From Myxococcales bacterium (GTDB lineage: Bacteria > Myxococcota > Bradymonadia > UBA7976 > UBA1532): a stretch of 64,000 nucleotides of DNA. Position 1 is the first letter of the stretch. Every line of letters begins with the position of its first letter. Below, one piece after another: positions 43,733 to 52,375 of the stretch. Position numbers and translations under genes: made by a program. The stretch is taken from positions 1 to 64,000 of the forward strand of contig JACKDM010000003.1 in NCBI GenBank assembly GCA_020633515.1. Reading direction: 5' to 3'. Under the pieces are notes generated by a model. The model searched no databases and had not been told where the DNA came from. It saw nothing but the letters and a program-made list of their open reading frames with translations.

Positions 43733-45159
43733 TGACCAGCAAGCACCCCGCGTTGTGGATCGCGCTCGCGCTCGGCGCCGGCTGCGCCGAGGGCATCGAC
43801 CCGCCCGCCGCGACCGCGGTGGTGGTGATCGCGGGCGGCACCTTCCAGATGGGCCGCGCCGCGGGCGACGCCTGCGAGCTCTTCGAGGCCGACGACGAGC
43901 TCGCCGAGCTGCGGGTCAACCCGCGCACCGAGTCGGCGCGGGTCGTGCACCCGGTCACGGTGCCGCGGTTCTGCATCGACGAGCACGAGGTCACCGTGCG
44001 GCAGTACGACCACTGCCAGCAGCGCGGCGACTGCCCGGCGCCCGAGCTGACCAACGCCGGCAACCAGAGCGGCGTCGGCTTCGTGCCGCGCTACTACGTC
44101 GAGCCCGAGACCTACGGCGACCACCCCATGCTCGGCGTGAGCTGGGAGCAGGCCCGCACCTACTGCGCGTTCCGCGGCGGCCGCCTCCCCACCGAAGCCG
44201 AGTGGGAGTACGTCGCGTCGAGCCGCGGCGCCCGCAACGACCGGATCTGGGCCGACCCGGCCTTCGGCGCGGCCGTCGCCGAAGACTGCGAAGGCGACCA
44301 GCTCGGCACCATCGCGCTCGGCGCCTGCTCGCGCGGCGCCGCGCCGGTCAAGCAGTCCGCGGCCGACGTCACCGCCGACGGCGTCTACGACATGGCCGGC
44401 AACGCCGCCGAGTGGGTCGCCGACGAGTTCGACTACTTCGCCGGCTGCGACCCCGAGCAGCCCGGCGGCCGGCTCGACGAGCGCTTCTTCGTCGAGGACG
44501 GCCGCCCGCTCCCCGTGCCCGACCCCGGCTACATCGCGCCCGACGCCGGCGACCGCCTCACCCTCGGCCCCGACGGCGACACCTACACCGGCGGCTGCAT
44601 CGACGACTTCGACGGCTGCGCCGATCGCTGCGGGCTGAGCTTCGGCACCGACGACTCGACCACCCTGCGCCAGCGCCAGTGGCAGACCTACACCTGCGGC
44701 GCCCGCTTCGGGCTCTCGCCCCGCCAGGTCGACGTCTGCCGCGCCGACGGCACCTGCGCCGACGAGGTCACCGCCTGCTTCGACACGCCGCCCACCGCGC
44801 CCGCCGACGGCGGCGACTGCCTGCGCCGCTGCCAGGGCGAGGTCGACCGCTGCCTCGTCGACGCGACCGTCGACGGCGTCACCACCGTCTGCGTCCAGCT
44901 CGAATCGAACGCCAACTGCCGCCCGGTGCCCTGGTGCGTCGCCCGCGCCGAGCGCGCGGCCGAGGTCGCCCACCTCCGCCCCGACGCGCTCGGCGACGAC
45001 AGCCTCGACGGCGCGCACACCGTGCGCGGCGGCCACTTCCAGACCACCGCCGTCTGCCAGGCGACGCCCACCTGGCGCGACTTCCGCGCCAACGGCTCGC
45101 CCGTCGTCGGCTTCCGCTGCGCCTACGACGCCGGCACCCGCCGCTGCCCGGCGAACTGA
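43732..45159 (+). CDS. SUMF1/FGE-type lipoprotein
   Basis: 475-residue lipoprotein (LWIALALGAGC) with the fold of formylglycine-generating enzymes. Conserved parts: VVIAGGTFQMGRA, FCIDEHEVTVRQYDHC, HPMLGVSWEQARTYCAFRGGRLPTEAEWEY, GVYDMAGNAAEWVADEF, and the C-terminal VRGGHFQ and VVGFRCAY. A Cys-rich insert of about 100 residues (CADRCGLSF..CRADGTCADEVTAC) interrupts the domain. The redox cysteine pair of true FGE is not evident, and the protein is exported, so it is more likely a non-catalytic member. Starts inside the PEGA stop codon. Confidence 0.85.
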   Translation: MTSKHPALWIALALGAGCAEGIDPPAATAVVVIAGGTFQMGRAAGDACELFEADDELAELRVNPRTESARVVHPVTVPRFCIDEHEVTVRQYDHCQQRGDCPAPELTNAGNQSGVGFVPRYYVEPETYGDHPMLGVSWEQARTYCAFRGGRLPTEAEWEYVASSRGARNDRIWADPAFGAAVAEDCEGDQLGTIALGACSRGAAPVKQSAADVTADGVYDMAGNAAEWVADEFDYFAGCDPEQPGGRLDERFFVEDGRPLPVPDPGYIAPDAGDRLTLGPDGDTYTGGCIDDFDGCADRCGLSFGTDDSTTLRQRQWQTYTCGARFGLSPRQVDVCRADGTCADEVTACFDTPPTAPADGGDCLRRCQGEVDRCLVDATVDGVTTVCVQLESNANCRPVPWCVARAERAAEVAHLRPDALGDDSLDGAHTVRGGHFQTTAVCQATPTWRDFRANGSPVVGFRCAYDAGTRRCPAN

Positions 45160-45197
45160 CCGCGTCCACGACGAGTGATCGAACCCCCGAGGCGAGG

Positions 45198-45226
45198 TTG
45201 ACCGCTTCGCCGCGGGGTGATTAGCC
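45198..45226 (+). promoter_or_regulatory. Possible promoter of the large lipoprotein gene
   Basis: TTGACC (45198-45203), 17 bases, TTAGCC (45221-45226). The -10 is weak. A hairpin CCCCC-A-CGGGGGGG lies further down, at about 45242. Confidence 0.35.
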
Positions 45227-45289
45227 TGAGCGTGCCGATCACCCCCACGGGGGGGCAGGACCGATCGGCCGCTCATGGGGGGGCTTCGG

Positions 45290-47434
45290 ATGAGACTCGC
45301 ACGCTACACCACGGTGCTCGCGCTCGGCGCCGCCGTGCTCGTCGGCTGCACCGACGACACCACGCCCACCGTCACGGTCGGCGGCCCGACCTTGCGGTTG
45401 GAGGCCACCGGCCCGTGCAACGGCGCCAACATCGTCCCGCTCACCGAGGACGCCGTCGTCGTCGGCGGCGGCCCCATCAACGACGTCGCGCAGCTCGTCG
45501 CCACCGGCATCGACCCGAGCAGCTCGACCGGCGACCTCGAGCCCGGCACCCGCGTCGTCTTCGAAGTCGTCGACCCCGAAGACGAAGAAGACCGCCTCCG
45601 CGCCGGCTTCGGCGGCTTCGTCTCCACCCGCGGGCAGGAGATCCCCGGCGAGCCCGTCACCAGCGGCGACATCATCGTCGAAGGCCGCACCGCCCGCGCG
45701 CAGTTCTACTGCTCCATCCCCGGCGTCGTGCAGATCCGCGCCCGCGTCGAGAGCTACGCCCCCGCCAGCGGCGCCGCCGCCGCCCCGCTCCAGAGCGGCA
45801 CCTTCCCCATCCGCTGCCGCGACCGCCAGACCTACGAGACCGAGTGCGCCGGGCTCATGGTCGACGGCGACGTCGTCTCCGAGATGGGCGTGCCCAACGA
45901 CATGGGCATGGCCGACGCCGCCACCGACAGCACCATCAACCCCACGCCCAGCGAGATCTCGATCCGGTTCATGCCGCCCGCCAACCCCGAAGACCTCGTC
46001 ATCGGCATCCGCGGCACCGGCCTCGGCCGCGCCGACAGCGTCCTGCTCTCGTTCCGGGTCACCCGCCTCGACGAGCCCGTGCCCGACAAGCTCGTCCGCT
46101 TCCGCCTCCCCGACAACCGGCTCCCCCAGGTCGAGATCAGCCCCCGCGAGGTCACCACCAACCAGAACGGCGTCGCCCAGGTCCGCCTCCGCGCCGGCGG
46201 CACCCCCGGCGTCGTCACCGTGCTCGCCTCGACCGCGCCCGAGATCGGCAACGAGCAGGTCGAAGACCGCAGCGCCCCGATCATCGTGCGCGGCGGCGTC
46301 CCCGCGGCCGGCGCGATGTCGCTGACCTGCGAGTTCCCCATCCTCCCCGCGTTCACCGCCCGCCTCGACGCCAACAACTGGGTCTTCAACGCCGGCACCA
46401 CCTCGACGACCGAGTGCACCCTCGACCTCGCCGACCGCGTCGAAGGCATCGTCGACGAAGGCACCGTCGCGTTCTTCCTCACCGAAGCCGGCCTCATCAC
46501 CCAGGACGCCGTCGCCGACAGCGACGGCGTCATCACCATCGAGCACCGCACCGGCCCGCCCGCCCCCTACAACACCACCCCGCTGCCCTACGAGGCCGGC
46601 GCCGGCTACGGCGGCACCTTCAACCCCCGCGACGGCGTCGTCCGCCTCGTCGCCGTCACCGTCGGGGAGAAGGACTTCGTCGACACCAACGGCAACAAGT
46701 TCTTCGACCCCGGCGTCGACTTCGTCGGGCCCGACCAGGACTTCGGCGAGCCCTTCGTCGACGCCAACGACAACGGCCGCTACGACTACGACGAGCTCGG
46801 CGGCCTCATCGAAGAGTTCCGCGACACCGACCAGGACGGCGCCTGGACGCCCCCCACCTACGAATGGAGCGGCGCCGCCGAGATCTGGACCTCCACCGTC
46901 GTCTTGTGGGTCGGCTCGCCCTACGTGCCCGTCGACGCCGAAGACCCCACCTTCCCCGTGCGCTTCTACTGCCTCGGCGGCAACGACTGCTCGACCAACC
47001 CCACCGCGTTCCGCGACGACTGCCCGCGCTCCAGCTTCTACCTCGGCAGCAACGGCGTCATCGTCGTCGAGAACCGCTTCGCCGACCGCAACGGCAACTG
47101 CGTCGACGCCAACGAAGAGGGCCTCAGCTACGTCGAAGCCGACGGCCCCGTCGTCATCGACCGCCCGCCGCAGCCCTACGAGACCGGCTGCTTCGTCTTC
47201 ACCGAAGAGGACGGCAGCGTCCTCCTCCGCGAGAACCCCATCACCGGCGAAGATGAGCCCCACGTCGGCCTCTTCAACCGCGAGCTCCCCCTCCGCCCGG
47301 TGCACGTCTACCAGGTCATCGCCGGCGAGGCCGGGGACAGCCCCGCCGTCGCCCGCTTCGCCGTCGGCGTCCAGTACGACGAGGCCGGCGGCGACACGCT
47401 TCGGCGAGAGATCACCTACAGCGTGTGCTACTAG
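45290..47434 (+). CDS. Large lipoprotein with Ig-like and calcium-binding-like repeats
   Basis: 714-residue lipoprotein; MRLARYTTVLALGAAVLVGC has a good lipobox. The body has bacterial Ig-like strands (VVFEVVDPEDEEDRLRAGFGGFV; PEDLVIGIRGTGLGRADSVLLSFRVTRL; TTNQNGVAQVRLRAGGTPGVVTV) and a run of Asp/Asn-rich loops (DTNGNKFFDPG, DANDNGRYDYDE, DTDQDGAWTP, DRNGNCVDANEEG) that look like EF-hand/dockerin-type calcium sites. Several cysteines could form disulphides. Function unknown, probably surface exposed. murI follows after six bases. Confidence 0.75.
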   Translation: MRLARYTTVLALGAAVLVGCTDDTTPTVTVGGPTLRLEATGPCNGANIVPLTEDAVVVGGGPINDVAQLVATGIDPSSSTGDLEPGTRVVFEVVDPEDEEDRLRAGFGGFVSTRGQEIPGEPVTSGDIIVEGRTARAQFYCSIPGVVQIRARVESYAPASGAAAAPLQSGTFPIRCRDRQTYETECAGLMVDGDVVSEMGVPNDMGMADAATDSTINPTPSEISIRFMPPANPEDLVIGIRGTGLGRADSVLLSFRVTRLDEPVPDKLVRFRLPDNRLPQVEISPREVTTNQNGVAQVRLRAGGTPGVVTVLASTAPEIGNEQVEDRSAPIIVRGGVPAAGAMSLTCEFPILPAFTARLDANNWVFNAGTTSTTECTLDLADRVEGIVDEGTVAFFLTEAGLITQDAVADSDGVITIEHRTGPPAPYNTTPLPYEAGAGYGGTFNPRDGVVRLVAVTVGEKDFVDTNGNKFFDPGVDFVGPDQDFGEPFVDANDNGRYDYDELGGLIEEFRDTDQDGAWTPPTYEWSGAAEIWTSTVVLWVGSPYVPVDAEDPTFPVRFYCLGGNDCSTNPTAFRDDCPRSSFYLGSNGVIVVENRFADRNGNCVDANEEGLSYVEADGPVVIDRPPQPYETGCFVFTEEDGSVLLRENPITGEDEPHVGLFNRELPLRPVHVYQVIAGEAGDSPAVARFAVGVQYDEAGGDTLRREITYSVCY

Positions 47435-47440
47435 AGACGC

Positions 47441-48277
47441 ATGCGCGACACCCTCGACGCCGACGCCCCCATCGGCGTCTTCGACTCCGGCCTCGGCGGC
47501 CTCACCGTCGCCGCCGCGATCACCCGGGTCCTCCCCCACGAGAGCCTGCTCTACCTCGGCGACACCGCCCGCGTCCCCTACGGCACCCGCGCCCCCGCCA
47601 CCGTCGTCCGCTACGCCCGCACCACCGCCGCCTTCCTCCGCGGCCGCGGCGTCAAGCTCATCGTCGTCGCCTGCAACACCGTCTCCGCCCACGCGATCGG
47701 CGACCTCGCCGAAGGCGAGACCGTGCCCGTCGTCGGCGTCATCCGCCCCGGGGCCCGCGCCGCCATCGCCGCCTCCCGCGGCGGCGCCATCGCCGTGCTC
47801 GCCACCCCCGGCACCGTCGCCTCCGACGCCTACCGCCGCGCCATCGAGTCCATCGCGCCCGGCCGCCCCGTCCACCAGATCGCCTGCCCGCTCCTCGTGC
47901 CCCTCGCCGAAGAGGGCTGGTTCGACCACCCCGTCACCACCCTCGTCGCCCGCGAGTACCTCGCGCCCCTCGCGCACACGAAGGTTGACACCATCATCCT
48001 CGGCTGTACCCACTATCCCCTGATGCGGGCCACGCTCCGCGCCGTCGTCGACGAGCTCATCGGCCCCGAGGTCGCGCTCGTCGACTCCGCCGCCGCCGCC
48101 GCGCAGGACGTCGCCGCGCTGCTCGACCGCCACGAGCTCCGCCGCCACGCCCCCGGCGAGGCGCCCCGCTTCTACGTCACCGACACGCCCGACCGGGCGA
48201 GCGCGGTGGCGGCCCGGTTCTGGGGCGACGGCTGCCCCCTGCTCGAACACGTCGACCTACAGGACGCCGCGCGATGA
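47441..48277 (+). CDS. murI: Glutamate racemase
   Basis: 278-residue enzyme supplying D-glutamate for peptidoglycan. The two catalytic cysteines are in VVACNTVSAHA and ILGCTHYPLM; IGVFDSGLGGLTV at the N-terminus and LLYLGDTARVPYG are also diagnostic. It is the first recognised gene in a run that goes on to ftsEX and envC, all tightly packed. No separate promoter was recognised. Confidence 0.95.
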   Translation: MRDTLDADAPIGVFDSGLGGLTVAAAITRVLPHESLLYLGDTARVPYGTRAPATVVRYARTTAAFLRGRGVKLIVVACNTVSAHAIGDLAEGETVPVVGVIRPGARAAIAASRGGAIAVLATPGTVASDAYRRAIESIAPGRPVHQIACPLLVPLAEEGWFDHPVTTLVAREYLAPLAHTKVDTIILGCTHYPLMRATLRAVVDELIGPEVALVDSAAAAAQDVAALLDRHELRRHAPGEAPRFYVTDTPDRASAVAARFWGDGCPLLEHVDLQDAAR

Positions 48278-48831
48278 TCCTGGGCCTGAACACCAACCAC
48301 GACCACAACGGCAAGGTCTTCCACATCCAGACCGAGGACAGCGGCCTCGACAACCCCGTCATCATCACCCACTGCTTCATCGGCGGCACCATCATCGCCA
48401 CCCGCCGCGCCGAGTACGGCGACGCGCTCGGGCGCGCCGACCTCGACGACCACATCCGCGGCATCGCCCGCGCGCAGCACCGCGACATGGTCAAGGCGCT
48501 CCTCGCCGGCGAGTTCGACAAGGCCGCCCGCCTCGCCGGCCGCGGCGCCGCCGCCGGCGACATCCCCCTCGCCCGCGACAAGGCCCGCCCCCTCCAGCGC
48601 CCCCGCCCCCTCCTCACCCCCGTCGACGAACCCCCCGCCCCCTCCCCGGCGCCCGCCGCCGACGAATCCATCGAAGAGATCGACTCCGCCGAGATGCACC
48701 TCGTCGACGACGGCCCCATCACCGAGCCCGACCCCGACGCCCCCATCGAGTACCCCACCCCCATCCTCCACCCCCAGCCCCTCGACCCCGTCCTCCTCGC
48801 CTGGCTCCTCGAAGACGACCAGGCCAACTAG
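48274..48831 (+). CDS. Protein of unknown function in the murI-ftsEX unit
   Basis: 185 residues. The first 60 look like a compact, conserved-type domain: NTNHDHNGKVFHIQTEDSG, then NPVIITHCFIGGTIIATRR and EYGDALG. A basic helix follows, then a Pro/Asp-rich, probably disordered tail (PLQRPRPLLTPVDEPPAPSP and a long acidic stretch). No signal peptide or membrane segment. I do not recognise a characterised family. ATG overlaps the murI stop as ATGA, and ftsE starts 21 bases downstream, so a role in cell-wall or division control is likely. Confidence 0.8.
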   Translation: MILGLNTNHDHNGKVFHIQTEDSGLDNPVIITHCFIGGTIIATRRAEYGDALGRADLDDHIRGIARAQHRDMVKALLAGEFDKAARLAGRGAAAGDIPLARDKARPLQRPRPLLTPVDEPPAPSPAPAADESIEEIDSAEMHLVDDGPITEPDPDAPIEYPTPILHPQPLDPVLLAWLLEDDQAN

Positions 48832-48852
48832 GCGCCCCGCGCGCTCGCCCCG

Positions 48853-49539
48853 ATGATCCGCCTCTTCCACGTCACCAAGCGCTACAGCCGCGACGACATC
48901 GCGCTCGACGACGTCTCCCTCGCGCTCGACAAAGGCGAGTTCGCCTTCCTCACCGGCCCCTCCGGCGCCGGCAAGAGCACGCTCATGAAGCTCCTCTTCG
49001 CCGCCGAGCGCCCCACCGACGGCCGCATCATCATCGCCGGCCACGACCTCGCCCGCCTCCGCGCGCGCAGCGTCCCCATCCTCCGCCGCAACATCGGCGT
49101 CGTCTTCCAGGACTTCCGCCTCCTCCCCCGCCGCACCGTCTACGACAACGTCGCCCTCACCCTCGAGGTCCTCGGCCAGCCCCGCGCCCGCATCCGCCGC
49201 CGCGTCGAGACCGTGCTCCACCAGGTCGGCCTCGGCCACAAGACCGACGCCCTCCCGCTCCGCCTCTCCGGCGGCGAACAACAACGCGTCGCCATCGCCC
49301 GCGCCCTCGTCGGCGAACCCGCCGTCCTCCTCGCCGACGAACCCACCGGCAACCTCGACGCCGCCCTCAGCCGCGAGATCATGGGCCTCTTCACCGACGC
49401 CCAGCTCCGCGGCACCACCGTCGTCGTCGCCACCCACGACCTCGCCATGCTCCGCGCCTTCGGCAAGCGCGTCATCACCCTCGAACGCGGCCGGATCAGC
49501 CACGACACCGACCACGACCCCCTCGGAGCCCGCGGCTGA
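48853..49539 (+). CDS. ftsE: Cell division ATP-binding protein FtsE
   Basis: 228-residue ABC ATPase. Walker A GPSGAGKSTLMKLL, Q-loop QDFRLLPRRTVYDNVALTLEV, signature LSGGEQQRVAIARAL and Walker B VLLADEPTGNLD are complete. FtsE with FtsX forms the complex that controls septal peptidoglycan hydrolases. The ftsX start overlaps its stop by one base (TGATG). Confidence 0.96.
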   Translation: MIRLFHVTKRYSRDDIALDDVSLALDKGEFAFLTGPSGAGKSTLMKLLFAAERPTDGRIIIAGHDLARLRARSVPILRRNIGVVFQDFRLLPRRTVYDNVALTLEVLGQPRARIRRRVETVLHQVGLGHKTDALPLRLSGGEQQRVAIARALVGEPAVLLADEPTGNLDAALSREIMGLFTDAQLRGTTVVVATHDLAMLRAFGKRVITLERGRISHDTDHDPLGARG

Positions 49540-50417
49540 TGCGCGCCCTCGTCACCGCCGCCCGCTCCATCGCCGCCTCACCCGTCGTCCAACTCGTCGC
49601 CATCTCCACCATCGCCGTCGCGCTCCTCGTCCTCGGCGCCGTCGGCCTCGTCGTCACCCACCTCGACCACCTCGTCGACCGCTGGACCGGCGGCGCCGAC
49701 GTCCTCGCCTTCGCCGGCCCCGACACCCCCGACGCCGCGCTCCCCGCGCTCGCCGCCACCATCGCCGGCTGGCCCGAGGTCGAAGCCACCCGCACCCGCG
49801 GCCGCGCCGAAGCCCTCGACGACCTCCGCCAGAGCTTCCCCGCCGACCCGAAGCTCCTCGACGAGCTCGACCCCGAAGTCCTCCCCGCCGTCATCGAAGT
49901 CACCCTCGCCCCCGCCCACCGCACCCCCGCCGCCCGCGCCGCGCTCGCCGACCGCCTCCGCGCGCTCCCCCCGCTCACCGCCGCCGACGCCGTCGACGAC
50001 GGCCGCGACCTCCAGGACCGCCTCGAACGCCTCCGCGCCCTCGCCCGCGGCGGCGGCGCCATCATGGCCATCCTCGCGCTCCTCGCCGTCGTCTTCATCA
50101 TCTCCAACACCATCCGCCTCACCCTCTACGCCCGCCGCGACGAGCTCGAGATCCTCCGCCTCGTCGGCGCCACCGACGCCTTCATCCGCGCCCCCTGCGC
50201 CATCGAAGGCGCCTTCCAGGGCGCCACCGGCGCCCTCGCCGCCACCGCGCTCCTCTACATCCTCACCCGCACCCTCCCCCTCGGCGACGCCCTCGACGCC
50301 CCCCTCGCGTTCCTCCCCCCCGGCGTCATCATCGCCGGCGTCATCGGCGCCGCGCTCGTCGGCGTCATCGCCAGCCACCTCGCCACCGGCCGCTACCTGC
50401 ACGGACGGGACGCCTGA
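49539..50417 (+). CDS. ftsX: Cell division protein FtsX
   Basis: 292-residue membrane protein, partner of FtsE. One N-terminal helix (VVQLVAISTIAVALLVLGAVGLVV), a periplasmic domain with VLAFAGPDTPDAALPALAATIAGWPEVEATRTRGRAEALDD-type segment, then three C-terminal helices including IMAILALLAVVFIISNTIRLTLYARRDELEILRLVGATD, the conserved intracellular loop. The envC gene starts within its stop (TGATG). Confidence 0.93.
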   Translation: MRALVTAARSIAASPVVQLVAISTIAVALLVLGAVGLVVTHLDHLVDRWTGGADVLAFAGPDTPDAALPALAATIAGWPEVEATRTRGRAEALDDLRQSFPADPKLLDELDPEVLPAVIEVTLAPAHRTPAARAALADRLRALPPLTAADAVDDGRDLQDRLERLRALARGGGAIMAILALLAVVFIISNTIRLTLYARRDELEILRLVGATDAFIRAPCAIEGAFQGATGALAATALLYILTRTLPLGDALDAPLAFLPPGVIIAGVIGAALVGVIASHLATGRYLHGRDA

Positions 50418-51466
50418 TGCCCGCCCTCCTCCTCCTCGCGCTCCTCCTCGCGCCCGCCCCCGACGACCCCGCCGCCCGCGCCGCCGAGCTCCTCGCCCGC
50501 GAAGACGAGGTCATCGACGCCCTCGACGACCTCGACCGCCGCATCGCCGAGATCGCGCTCGAACAAGCCCGCCTCGGCATCCACCGCGCCGAGAAGGCCC
50601 GCGCGCTCGCCGAGGTCGACACCCGCCTCACCGCCGCCCGCGCCCACGTCACGGCGGCCCGCGACCGCCTCGCCGCCCGCCTCCGCGCCCGCGCCCGCCT
50701 CGCCGCCGCCGCCGAGCGCCTCCCCACGCTCACCGCCCGCCCCACCGACGCCCTCCGCCGCCGCGGCGTCATGCGCGCCATCCTCCGCCACGACGCCGAC
50801 GCCATCCACCGCCTCCGCGCCGACGAAGCCGCGCTCCGCCCCATCCGCGCCGAACGCGCCGCCGCCGCCGCCGCCCTCGACACCACCGACGCCGAGCTCG
50901 CCGCCCAGCGCCAGCTCCTCGAAGACGAACGCGCCACCCGCGCCCGCCTCCTCGCCACCGTCCGCCGCGAACGCCGCCTCGCCGAACGCCTCGCCACCGC
51001 CCGCAGCGCCCGCCTCCAGGCGCTCCCCCTCGCCCTCGCCCTCGCCCCCGCCCAAGGCTTCGCCGAACAACGCGGCCAGCTCCCCCCCCCCGTCCTCGGC
51101 CGCATCACCACCCGCTTCGGCCGCGCCACCGACCCCGAGCTCGGCACCGTCACCTTCAACACCGGCGTCGCCTTCGACGCCCCCTACGGCGCCCCCGTCC
51201 GCGCCGTGCATCGCGGGCGCGTCGTCTACAGCGGATGGTATAAAGGGTTCGGAAATCTGGTGATCATCGACCATGGAGACGACCATCACACCCTGTATGG
51301 CCACCTCTCCGCCATCCGCCGCGCCCGCGGCGAGACCGTCGACACCGGCGACATCATCGGCGAGGTCGGCGACGCCGGCTCCCTCAGCGGCCCCAAGCTC
51401 CACTTCGAGCTCCGCGCCCGCCGCGCCCCCGTCGACCCCATCCCCTGGTTGAGGAGCGACCGATGA
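50417..51466 (+). CDS. envC: EnvC-like murein hydrolase activator
   Basis: 349 residues with a short N-terminal hydrophobic signal (MPALLLLALLLAPA), a long Ala/Arg/Glu coiled coil (about residues 20-200) and a C-terminal LytM/M23 domain. The metal site is degenerate: NTGVAFDAPYG where active peptidases have HxGxDF, and KLHFELR for HLHFE, so the domain is not expected to cut peptidoglycan, as in E. coli EnvC, which activates amidases. Placed after ftsEX, it fits that role. ATG overlaps the ftsX stop. Confidence 0.9.
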   Translation: MPALLLLALLLAPAPDDPAARAAELLAREDEVIDALDDLDRRIAEIALEQARLGIHRAEKARALAEVDTRLTAARAHVTAARDRLAARLRARARLAAAAERLPTLTARPTDALRRRGVMRAILRHDADAIHRLRADEAALRPIRAERAAAAAALDTTDAELAAQRQLLEDERATRARLLATVRRERRLAERLATARSARLQALPLALALAPAQGFAEQRGQLPPPVLGRITTRFGRATDPELGTVTFNTGVAFDAPYGAPVRAVHRGRVVYSGWYKGFGNLVIIDHGDDHHTLYGHLSAIRRARGETVDTGDIIGEVGDAGSLSGPKLHFELRARRAPVDPIPWLRSDR

Positions 51467-52375
51467 TCACCCTCAGCCGCCGCGCGCTCACCCTCCTCCT
51501 CCTCGCCGCCGCCCTCGCCGGCGCCCTCGCCGCCCGGCTCATCCGCCCCGCCGAGGCCAACCGCGACGCCACCTACCGCGCGCTCGACGTCTTCACCGAG
51601 GTCTATGGCCACATCGGCCGCAACTACATCGAAGAGGTCGAACCCGAGCGCCTCGTCTACGCCGCCATCGACGGCATGGTCGACGCCCTCGACCCCCACT
51701 CCGAGTTCCTCACCCCCGAACAGAAAGCCGCCTTCCGCACCCAGACCCGCGGCCGCTTCCCCGGCATCGGCATGGAGATCGGCCTCCGCGACGACACCCT
51801 CACCGTCATCACCCCCCTCGAAGGCGCCCCCGCCGCCGCCGCCGGCGTCCGCCCCGGCGACCAGCTCCGCGCCATCGACGGCCACTCCACCCGCGGCATG
51901 ACCCAGAGCGACGCCGTCCGCCGCCTCCGCGGCGCCGCCGGCACCGTCGTCGAGCTCACCCTCCAGCGCGGCGACGCCCCCCCCTTCACCGTCCGCGTCG
52001 AACGCCAGGTCGTCGTCGTCGAGCCCGTCGAAGGCCGGCTCCTCCCCGACGGATCGGCCCACCTCCGCGTCCGCGCCTTCCAGCACGACACCGAAGCCCG
52101 CCTCCGCGCCGAGATCGAACGCCTCCGCGCCGAAGCCGGCGGCGAGCTCCCCGGCCTCGTCCTCGACCTCCGCAACAACCCCGGCGGGCTGCTCAGCCAG
52201 GCCATCGCCGTCAGCGACCTCTTCCTCAGCGCCGGCCAGATCGTGCGCACCCGCACCCGCGGCGGCGGCGGCCGCACCTTCGACGCCAGCCCCCTCGGCA
52301 CCCTGCCCGAAGTCCCCCTCGTCGCCGTCGTCAACGCCGGCACCGCCGCGCAGCCCACCGCGCGCGCCGGCGCGC
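51463..52375 (+). CDS. ctpA: S41 C-terminal processing peptidase, recognisable 5' part only
   Basis: Membrane-anchored serine protease of the CtpA/Prc class. Visible parts: N-terminal helix LLLLAAALAGALAARLI, NYIEEVEPERLVYAAIDGMVDALDPHSEFLTPEQ, a PDZ domain (FPGIGMEIGLRDDTLTVITPLEGAPAAAAGVRPGDQLRAIDG), then LVLDLRNNPGGLLSQAIAVSDLFL and VVNAGTA. Immediately after NAGTA the catalytic Ser motif (usually NAGTASASE) is replaced by AQPTARAGALR and the coding signal is lost, although the frame stays open to 54714. The GAGALR-like residue pattern suggests the true gene continues but has been altered. ATG overlaps the envC stop (ATGA). Confidence 0.82.

Noticed and set aside
42328..45159. A single 943-codon PEGA-SUMF1 fusion
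   Set aside because: The middle (RRAPGRRRAPSARR) is noise; the alternative frame gives a natural end with a TGATG junction, and the second protein has its own lipoprotein signal.
43732..45159. Activating enzyme for the nearby sulfatase
   Set aside because: The protein is a lipoprotein and shows no FGE-type active-site cysteine pair; linkage of 9 kb is weak.
50417..51466. Active M23 endopeptidase
   Set aside because: The first metal His is Asn and the HxH motif lacks its first His, so it fits the inactive EnvC type.
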